Made by a program: the position numbers and the translations under genes. Shown piece by piece: positions 55,877 to 64,000 of a stretch of DNA of 64,000 bases. Location of the stretch: positions 39,044,671-39,108,670 of the forward strand of contig CAIIXF020000007.1 of NCBI GenBank assembly GCA_903813345.2. Reading direction: 5' to 3'. Position 1 is the first letter of the stretch, and every line of letters begins with the position of its first letter. Source of the stretch: Owenia fusiformis (lineage: Eukaryota > Annelida > Polychaeta > Sabellida > Oweniidae). Under the pieces are notes generated by a model, which did not search any database, was not told the DNA's origin, and saw only the letters and a list, made by a program, of their open reading frames with translations.

Positions 55877-56693
55877 CCTATCACTCCAAACTAGTTCTTA
55901 CCCGTTCTTGCCAGTCCTACGAAAACGTCGTGAAACGGGCTCAATCTGGCTGTGGTCGGGAAATATGTCTGAAATAATTAGCTTATTTGCTCTTAAACAG
56001 TCTTCAATACGTCCATCTCGTTCGCAGTTCGTTCAGGTCGCACCACGTCGGTGTGCAACGTCGGAGAACGCGTCCCTTAGTCTAGAAGGTCAACATGACC
56101 TGATTACAGAACGGTATGGTCGCCATCGAATTTTGAATCGATTCAAAAATTTCGATTTCGATTTAAAATCACATTCCCGTCTGAGAACGTTCATAAAGTT
56201 CGTAAATAGACCTTAGAAAGTTGCGGCTACGTTCATTCCGTTTGCACACAGTTTAAAACCACTTTTGAAGAACGCAGTGGCAACTTGTTTGGTGTGATAG
56301 CTATATTTTTGCTAACTCGTTCATAAGCAGTGTTAAATACGTTCTTAATCAGTTTAAACCCGTTTGCAATTAGTTCTACCTCGTTCTCAACACGTCCTCA
56401 GACAGTTCAACTCGTTGTTGAAACGTCCCTAGTAGGATTGAAGTACGACGGTTCCGTTCGTAGTACGTCCAGCTCGTCGTTAGTACGTTGTCACTCGTTC
56501 TAATTGTAGAACGTGACGACCACGGGAACATTTTGAGCATGTCTAAGTTCTAGAGGACCTGGCCCGTTCAAGTACGTTCGACGAAGTTTGTAAATAGATC
56601 CCAAACGGTTCTTAGTAGGTCCAGTCCGTGCGTACACAGTTGAAGCACGTTTTTGAGAACGTAGTGAGAACTAGTTTGGTGTGATAGTAGGGT
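55877..56693. mobile_element. CpG-rich TIR element with CGTTC/CGTCC motifs
   Basis: CCCTATCACTCCAAACTAGTT at the left pairs with AACTAGTTTGGTGTGATAGTAGGG at the right. Inside, irregular short phrases such as AGTACGTCC, AACTCGTTC and TACGTTCTTA recur every 15-30 bases, giving a CpG density far above its surroundings. A third copy of the terminus (TTGTTTGGTGTGATAG) lies at 56,296. The 102-codon frame at 55,908-56,216 follows the repeat and is not convincing. Confidence 0.65.
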
Positions 56694-57008
56694 TAGAGGA
56701 GCATGATGGATTTTTCTATGCAAAACCAATGCAAGACTCATATCATTATAAACATCCAAAATTAGTAAGTACTTACTAATATACAGAGTTCCAAAATTAC
56801 CAATTACATATAGAGATACACATAAAAGCACAATTTGCCATCATTTTTTATTTAATTATAATCGATTATCATATGTTATTTAATCTAACTATTCCCATGC
56901 TTATTCCAGAACATTTCCTTAAAATCCTAAGTTTGTTTTGAATCTGCATTACTCTGTTAGTGTTAATATATGTGCACAACGGGGCATCTAACTCATCCTT
57001 TCCCTTAA

Positions 57009-60000
57009 CTACGCTTTGCAGCAGCAATAGTTCGGCCCACATCCCGCTGCTCCACATGAATTATAATTGTAAGTCTTCAATCCCAACCTCTCATTTCCCA
57101 CCGCCCCGTGTGTGAACCTTGGTCGATTATGGTATACGTGGAGGGAGTTGACGCATGAAATTCTGAAAAATATATGAAATAAGTATTTATTAACATCTTC
57201 ACACCGTAACACACCCACAGTGGCAAATGACCACGGCAACTCCAAATTGTGAGTAATAAAACAACATGAAATCAAAACAATCATAAAGTTGATTGTATGT
57301 TTGGAATATTTCTAGAAACAAAGTCTAAATCTTTCTCTTTGCCACAGATAGATATAAACAACTTTATTATTGAAGACAAGGAACAAGAACCTCGCATGTA
57401 AACAAACTACTTTTCCTTATGATATGAACAACACTGCCAGAATGCGACATGTGTATGCCAAAATACGACACACTTATGCCAAATCATAAAAGTCGTCCAA
57501 GTTCTCCTTTCCTTACAATGTGCTTACATACCGTATTCGCTATACTGAGCCAAGTTGATTGTGTACTGTCTATTTGTATTATGTACTGTCTATTTAAGAG
57601 TAGAATGTAAACAATTATATCGATGATGAATCGTCGGTCTCAGGATGGAAAGCTGGATGATTTTGCCACACCAAACTTGGCACCAGTTTTCTACCATCTG
57701 AGATCGACGATTTAATCATCGGTTAATTTGGTTAACTAATTAACAGAATTTAGGCAGACTATAAAAAGAAATGTTACATCAAATTATTTAGATTTAAGAT
57801 TTAAGTTTTAGTTTTGAAGAGCACGCTGCCAAGAAAGATATTAAAACATTGAACATAAAAATTACTGTAGAAATCAGAGAAGGAAAAAGACTTGAATAAA
57901 ATGAATCAATAAGTAAATAGTGAATTTATGTTACATTGTGTCATAATAAAAGACTAACAAAATGTCTGTGTCACAAATTGGGAACGTAACTGTCTTTTTA
58001 ACTCTTCTTTGTTCTCATACCATGGGTAACGATTGGCGCGTATTTTGTAAAAGTATGTCGCTCATGTGATACTGTACGAGGGTTGTCAAAGATTTCTTAA
58101 ACTTTTGCTCTCATATCATCAATTTTTAATCTGTTGACATCATATTTCAAATGGATGATCTATGGACATAATTTATTGTTGACTTCATAAAGTTTAAAGG
58201 AATAACACTGCATGGTTATATTATATTATCATAGCGAGTTTTGCCCCACAAGGGCACTTTTAAGGAGGCTAAATCCAGACAAAATTATCTAAAATTTTGA
58301 ATTTAGGACCCAAATATATGCCTGTGATACTTTAAATATATTAATAGTTACTAAATTACTTGGAGCACATTTAAGATTTAATTAAATTGATCTGCACAGT
58401 GTCCAATTTCACTTTCAGAATATTGGCCTTTGCAAGGAGCCTTATGCACTATTGATGCCTTCTCACCCAGTTCTAGAACCCAGTCCTGACTCGTGGGGTC
58501 TTTGGCCTCCATGTTTCAGAGTCTTTGGCATATTAGGCTTGGCGTTGTCATAAGGGGACAAGTTATCATTTTTAGAGTTATTCTGCCATTTATAAAGGAT
58601 GCTGTGAACTCCTTATACTTTCATCATGATGGAAGAATGAATTTCTGTGGCTGTGAGGCCAAGGGAAATTTGAAAAATATGCAACTGAATGCAATGACTT
58701 CCTATCAGGTTGAAGAAGTGCAGTTATTTTGCTATTTCTTGACCACATGACTGAGTTTGAATTTGGGGACTATTGAAGTGTGGCAATATAACATCGCAAT
58801 CCTAACTGTCATTATTTGAGCCTGGTGAACATCATGCTGAAGTTTTTTGATTTTCCAAACGTTTTGATAATTAAGAAGAAAGAAATACAATAATAACACT
58901 TTAGACCTTTTTATTATTAGAAAATTAGTACCTGTCCCGCACAATCCTACCCCTGCATTGCTATAGCAAGCATTTTAAGACTTAACATTAATGCATGATG
59001 CTGAAGCCTCGGGATATAATATATAACACTTCTATTACATAGAGCATAGAGTTTTAGCTGAATCGAATAATATTCAAAAATAGGGCAAAAAATCAAGACT
59101 TTTTGGACAATCCTCGCATAAAAAACAATGCCAATGTCGTCAAATGTGCTCGTAAATAGCTTCTTTGATATAATTGCAAACAGGAAAAAATTGAATTAAG
59201 ATATGATGAGACATAGATAGACATTTTTACAGTATCCGTTGTCAAGTATCATATTTTAATGAGCTAAATTGACAACTTCCACATGCTTGTATAACATACT
59301 TCGCTGAAAATTCCTGAATCCCTGTTTACAGCAAAGATGAAAAGTAGTAATAACTAGTTACATTATATGTAACCAGTCAAATGGAAAGAACACTACTCAG
59401 TGTTAAGGGTTCAGAAGCTATAAACTAGTAAAACATGCATATAAAAGAGAAAGTTATCTTAATTTACATAACTCCACCTATAGACAATCTATTTCTAAGG
59501 TACGGTTATCGATGCATAACTTCCCAATTGAACGAGGTCGATACTTCAAAGTAGAAAAATCGAAAAGATTTAAATATATTTATAGTTACTAAATTACTTG
59601 GAGCACATTTAAGATTTAATTAAATTGATCTGCACAGTGTCCAATTTCACTTTCAGAATATTGGCCTTTGCAAGGAGCCTTATGCACTATTGATGCCTTC
59701 TCACCCAGTTCTAGAACCCAGTCCTGACTCGTGGGGTCTTTGGCCTCCATGTTTCAGAGTCTTTGGCATATTAGGCTTGGCGTTGTCATAAGGGGACAAG
59801 TTATCATTTTTAGAGTTATTCTGCCATTTATAAAGGATGCTGTGAACTCCTTATACTTTCATCATGATGGAAGAATGAATTTCTGTGGCTGTGAGGCCAA
59901 GGGAAATTTGAAACATATGCAACTGAATGCAATGACTTCCTATCAGGTTGAAGAAGTGCAGTTATTTTGCTATTTCTTGACCACATGACTGAGTTTGAAT

Positions 60001-61738
60001 TTGGGGACTATTGAAGTGTGGCAATATAACATCGCAATCCTAACTGTCATTATTTGAGCCTGGTGAACATCATGCTGAAGTTTTTTGATTTTCCAAACGT
60101 TTTGATAATTAAGAAGAAAGAAATATAATAATAACACTTTAGACCTTTTTATTATTAGAAAATTAGTACCTCTCCCGCACAATCCTACCCCTGCATTGCT
60201 ATAGCAAGCATTTTAAGACTTAACATTAATGCATGATGCTGAAGCCTCGGGAAATAATATATAACACTTCTATTACATAGAGCATAGAGTTTTAGCTGAA
60301 TCGAATAATATTCAAAAATAGGGCAAAAAATCAAGACTTTTTGGACAATCCTCGCATAAAAAACAATGCCAATGTCGTCAAATGTGCTTGTAAATAGCTT
60401 CTTTGATATAATTGCAAACAGGAAAAAATTGAATTAAGATATGATGAGACATAGATAGACATTTTTTACAGTATCCGTTGTCAAGTATCATATTTTAATG
60501 AGCTAAATTGACAACTTCCACATGCTTGTATAACATACTTCGCTGAAAATTCCTGAATCCCTGTTCACAGCAAAGATGAAAAGTAGTAATAACTAGTTAC
60601 ATTATATGTAACCAGTCAAATGTGCTTTTATCTAACCCTAGCAGCAGGTATTTTAGGAGTTTAATTGGCAAAATATATTTAAATGCCATTAAAAAGTTGT
60701 CAACATATATGTTGAAGTTGAGACTATTTTGCGATTCTTTATATAGTACGCATTGGTATATTGCTAAACGAATAGTGACTGCCACTGTCACTGCCATTTT
60801 CTTACAAAGTACACATTGGTATATTGGAACACGAATGGTGACTGTAACATTTTGGAAAGTATTTTGCCTTTCTTAACGAAGTTTATATTTGTATAAAGTA
60901 AAACTAATGGTGACTGTCACATTTTAGGAAAACATTCTGCTTTCCTTTACAAAATTTATTTTGGTATATGGGAAGGCGAATGGTAACTGCAACATTTTCG
61001 GAAAATATTTTGTTTGTTTTAAAAAGGACACCGCTCAATCCGTCCAACCGCCCTCGCGCCCGCACGTCCATGGACCCCTACATCATCACAAGACGTGCAT
61101 CATCATTTAAAGATCTTTAAAGGCCGTATGGTTAGGTACCATAGTTTTATGTCTCTCCAAAATCAAAATTCGCCATAGCAATGCGACTGCTAAAGTAACT
61201 GACCACAGAAATTCTAGGGCGACCGTAGAACTGTTACTGGCAGAAATGATAGACCGTACAGTCGCCTTAGCAAATGTTACCGAAGCTTTAGTGCTCTATA
61301 CGCCGCACTCATTTTAATATAAAAATACCTATATCGTAGCCATATTGACGCTTTGGTTATACAACTACCTCACTAACAAAAATGTTTTCATGAAGATTTT
61401 TACATCAAATATAACCTGTTACAAAATACAGAAGATGTAAAATAAAAACATTCAACCTTTGAGAATCCAATAGGTTAAAGTACCTACCCCCGATTTGCTA
61501 CTTGTCCATCTTGTTTTCTCAAGTTGGGATCTTGGCAAATGGTGAGACACGTTCTAATACTTGGACATGGTCTGCGAACAGCGTAGGTCCATCCACCTGC
61601 TGTGTTCATGGCTGTACACGTTGCCTGGGCAATCTCGTCATAGTAGTTGGCATAGTCAGACTCGACATACTCCCCATGCATGTTGGGTACCATGGCAGCA
61701 ATGAAGCTTAAAGCCAACATTCTTCTGATTCTCATCAT
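57009..61738 (-). CDS. Small secreted ten-cysteine protein (2 exons)
   Basis: Exon 1 is 61,738-61,488 and exon 2 is 57,162-57,009, both minus strand. Exon 1 ends in phase 2 at GTAGGT and exon 2 begins in phase 2 after TATATTTTTCAG. The joined frame is 134 residues. It starts with a signal peptide (MMRIRRMLALSFIAAMVP, cleavage likely after NMHG) and contains ATCTAMNTAGGWTY, RRPCPS, RTCLTIC and RKQDGQVANRG. Exon 2 adds ISCVNSLHVYHNRPRF and the terminal NSCGAAGCGPNYCCCKA. Ten cysteines in the mature part would allow five disulphides. I recall similar Cys-rich secreted proteins with AGGW and GPNYCCC motifs in molluscs but cannot name a function. AATAAA on this strand lies at 56,852-56,847. ATG at 61,735 is an equivalent start; the frame is open further upstream but only these give a signal peptide. 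Confidence 0.72.
57617..57721. repeat. Imperfect hairpin in the region downstream of gene C
   Basis: GATGATGAATCGTCGGTCTCAG and AAGCTGG pair with CCAGTTTTC and CTGAGATCGACGATTTAATCATC. Stem of about 35 bp with mismatches, inside the intron of the minus-strand gene. Confidence 0.6.
58335..59380. repeat. 1-kb direct repeat, copy 1
   Basis: From TTTAAATATATTAATAGTTAC to GTAACCAGTCAAATG this segment is repeated at 59,572-60,620 with very few differences (for example one Asn-to-His change in a translated stretch and one T insertion near 60,467). Each copy contains an 85-codon frame that I do not consider a gene. It lies in the intron of the minus-strand secreted-protein gene. Confidence 0.93.
59381..59571 (+). 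mobile_element. LINE ORF2 fragment between the direct repeats
   Basis: GGAAAGAACACTACTCAGTG to AGTAGAAAAATCGAAAAGATTT matches 62,938-63,121 almost exactly. In the latter, the sequence continues into the LINE ORF2 C-terminus. Here it stops at the start of repeat copy 2. Confidence 0.85.
59572..60620. repeat. 1-kb direct repeat, copy 2
   Basis: Second copy of 58,335-59,380. After CCAGTCAAATG the two copies part: copy 1 continues into the LINE fragment, copy 2 into GTGCTTTTATCTAACCC. Confidence 0.93.
60735..61020. repeat. ~80-bp degenerate tandem repeat
   Basis: Four units of TTGGTATATTGG, then ACGAATGGTGACTGTMACATTTT and TTTGCCTTTCTTACAAAGT-like ends follow one another with moderate divergence. 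Confidence 0.65.
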
Positions 61739-61954
61739 ATTCGAAATTGTATTGTCGTAGATTAAAACTGCCTGGAGCTCTTTACTTGTATGCGTCTTGT
61801 TGAAAGAATTTTTTGAATGAACTGCTTCGTCATAGTTACCTGGAATATATTGAAATTGAAAGACAATTGCAGAATCATTCAATATAAAATGGATTTAATG
61901 TCATGCCAGGCAATTCTGTTGATGATACGAGTTTAAAATGTCAGATAAGTTATA

Positions 61955-62307
61955 TACAGGGTGGTCAAAAACCGGCAATCCTGGTTTTCTCCCATATCTT
62001 GTCATTTTAAACAATTTCTTACATTTTTTCAAGTGCTTGGCTTCCCAAGAAAACATACATCCATTATCAAGTTTGAAATAGAGTTCATCTGAATACCAGA
62101 CCAGTTCAGACAGGCTGAAAGTGGCCATCGTGGGCATATGTTGTTTAAAATGCTTTGATATTGTGACTATCAGTCCGATGGTCATGAAATATGGTGGACT
62201 GGTAGGAAATTGAATGATGTACACATGTGCTTATTATCAGGGAGTTATTCCATCAAACGATAAAGATGTGAGGAAAAATTAGTGTTACCTCTTTTTACCA
62301 CCCTGCA
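61955..62307 (-). mobile_element. Short TIR element with a DDE-transposase-like fragment
   Basis: TACAGGGTGGTCAAAAACC on the left pairs with TTTTTACCACCCTGCA on the right. On the minus strand the 107-codon frame includes SELVWYSDELYFKLDNGC followed by a Trp, reminiscent of the (W)FSDE block of IS630/Tc1-mariner type transposases. The 353-bp unit is an internally deleted derivative; it cannot move on its own. Confidence 0.55.
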
Positions 62308-62934
62308 TTAGTTCAAATAATGAAACTTGCAACAAAATGTATTTCCTTCATTTTAGACAGGCTTAAAGAAAAAACGACTAGTAAACATTTTCACACTCTG
62401 CAACCCAGTGTACAACACATCGACATTGGAACTGTATGATCATATATAAGAGAAATATCTGGACACACAATGTATCCCTTAAAATCTAAATAAACACAAA
62501 CTACACAAAAGCACACTGCTAGTATATGAGACATAATTGAGCATGTCAGTATGATTCAGCAAACACCCTGAATGATTTATATTATTATATTATTTTAATA
62601 ATCAGCATATGATAAATGTCGAGAACGTGATATTTTAAAAATGATTAGTAATTGTTACAATGCAAGAACAGCGACGACGGGATAGCAAGTCTCGTCAAAC
62701 AGACACATTTATTATTTCAAAATTAGTCGTTCCTTCTGGTTCTCAACACAAATAAAAAGGGTAAAAACTGCGTAATTTCTAAAAGTAAAAAATAAGACAG
62801 ATTTTGAGGAGGTTGAGTTAAAGATAGAGTGATAGTGACATCGTCACTGACGCGTGCTGCTATCAAGCATAGGAATTTAACACAAGGAATTTAATTCGTT
62901 TTGCGTTTTTAGTTATTTGTGCGCGATTTTTAAT

Positions 62935-63545
62935 GGAAAGAACACTACTCAGTGTTAAGGGTTCAGAAGCTATAAACTAGTACAACATGCATATAAAAGA
63001 GAAAGTTATCTTAATTTACATAACTCCACCTATAGACAATCTATTTCTAAGGTACGGTTATCGATGCATAACTTCCCAATTGAACGAGGTCGATACTTCA
63101 AAGTAGAAAAATCGAAACGATTTTGTTTCTTTTGTATTTCAAAAAATACAATAGGTGATGAAGAACACGTTCTTTTTTGTTGTTCTCAATTAGAACTAAA
63201 ACTAGCTCGATCTCAATATCTCAGTAAAATAAAAAGTATAAACAATAGTTTTTCTCATTTTAATACAAGTAGTCTATTTTTATACTCTCTGTTAGCGCAC
63301 GATAATGCAATTAATGAAATAATTGGTGATTATTTTACAAGAGTTCACAATATTACCAAAGAGTTTTAAACAAAACTGATGTGAAATCATTTTATGCTAT
63401 TTAGTAAAGTACTTAGTGATTGTTAAAATAAGATTGTAAGTATTGTTTTGCCATGCATGTACATGAATGTTTTTTTTTATTTGTTATTTGCTTTATTGGA
63501 CTTATATCTCGATGTACATTACATGTTCAAGAGACCAATAAACTT
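62935..63545 (+). mobile_element. LINE 3' end
   Basis: A 5'-truncated LINE starting near ATGGAAAGAACACTACTCAG and ending with an ACCAATAAACTTATTAATAA-type tail. It contains the ORF2 end described separately and a 3' region of about 170 bp. Confidence 0.75.
63020..63369 (+). pseudogene. LINE ORF2 C-terminus with zinc knuckle
   Basis: The frame reads LNLHNSTYRQSISKVRLSMH, NFPIERGRYF, RFCFFCISKNTIGDEEHVLF and CCSQLELKLARSQYLSK before TAA at 63,367-63,369. The RLSMHNFPIERGRY block and the CxxC...EEHxLFxC knuckle are standard at the end of ORF2 in I/Nimb-like and related LINEs. The upstream polymerase is absent. The same residues start in the fragment at 59,381-59,571. Confidence 0.78.
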
Positions 63546-63549
63546 ATTA

Positions 63550-64000
63550 ATAATAATTATTTTTTCTGAAATAGAGTCCAAATATGTTGACCAAATTCAA
63601 AATCGACTATTGGTTATTGAGATATATTTTTTCAAAAAGTGTAAAATTGACATATGTTTTCAATTGTGATTTCACCTATTATCGCCCACAGTTGTAATAG
63701 AATATCTTTCATAACATGTTTTTAAATTATATTTGAGTGTTTTGTGCAATAATATACTCTGTTCAATTATAAAGACCTTCACAGAGAGTAGCTATGACGT
63801 CATATCCGGTTTTGACAAATATTTTTAAAAACGTATATTTTCAAAATATTTATTTTGTTTTTCAATATGTTGAGGTCACTGATCATTAATCTGTAATCCT
63901 TTTTTCGATCCAACTTTTACTTTTCGAGATATGGTTGGGGGGCTGGACTTAAAAAACTTTTTCGAAATTTGTTCATAATTTTTATTATAATATTATAATC
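63550..64000. other. No gene seen
   Basis: AT-rich sequence to the end of the window with short frames only and no repeats that I could define. Confidence 0.5.

Noticed and set aside
58493-59988. 85-codon frames in each copy of the 1-kb direct repeat as a duplicated gene
   Set aside because: Starts at a non-ATG or weak context, low-complexity reading, no splice sites or homology that I recognise. The conservation is explained by the recent DNA duplication.
1-64000. Prokaryotic operons, ribosome binding sites or phage genes
   Set aside because: Introns with GT/AG boundaries, poly(A) signals, LINEs and mariner elements identify animal DNA.

Overview
This window is eukaryotic, from an animal genome: AT-rich, gene-poor, with short exons bounded by GT/AG sites, very long introns and a dense load of retrotransposons, TIR elements, MITEs and minisatellites. 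The LINE families, the DIRS-like gag remnant and the trefoil/mucin/EGF gene suggest a marine invertebrate, probably a lophotrochozoan such as a mollusc. That assignment is inference.

Three host genes can be read. (1) At 1.2-1.75 kb, two plus-strand exons look like the cytoplasmic tail of a membrane protein whose 5' part lies before the window. (2) The main gene runs on the plus strand from 17,576 to 54,534. I join twelve exons with consistent splice phases into a signal peptide, a P-type trefoil domain, a long Thr-rich mucin domain (about 80 seven-residue repeats), a SEA-like region, a Cys-rich EGF-like domain, one transmembrane helix and a Tyr-rich tail. This is a transmembrane mucin of about 1,077 residues. 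The mucin exon carries one frame change, so it is either a broken allele or an assembly error. The tail exons of gene 1 have the same phases and similar lengths as those of gene 2, so the two are probably tandem paralogs. (3) On the minus strand, exons at 61,738-61,488 and 57,162-57,009 join in phase into a small secreted protein of 134 residues, ten-cysteine when mature.

The rest is mostly mobile DNA. 0-0.86 kb: palindromic mariner remnant. 1.8-2.7 kb: antisense LINE tail. 3-5.5 kb: AGGTCA-rich repeat and a tandem array with higher-order structure. 5.7-12.5 kb: nearly full-length two-ORF LINE, inactivated in the endonuclease. 12.9-17.0 kb: long inverted-repeat element holding a gene-like fragment. 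Inside the mucin gene's introns: a MULE-like element (18.4-19.2 kb), a 700-bp ACCT tract (22.6-23.3 kb), a 13-kb inverted-repeat structure (23.9-37.0 kb) with later insertions, an element with iterated terminal repeats (37.7-38.9 kb), a CR1/Jockey-type LINE nested between inverted repeats (39.2-42.9 kb), a DIRS-like gag remnant (43.8-44.6 kb), tandem copies of an exon end with its splice donor (45.7-46.5 kb), tRNA-related repeats and several hairpin MITEs. After the mucin gene come a 22-bp array, a CpG-rich TIR element, and a 1-kb direct duplication split by a LINE fragment inside the intron of gene 3. A LINE 3' end closes the window.

No rRNA gene, intact tRNA gene, CRISPR array or prokaryotic operon was seen. 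All exon boundaries are read by eye from splice consensus and phase and have no transcript support here.
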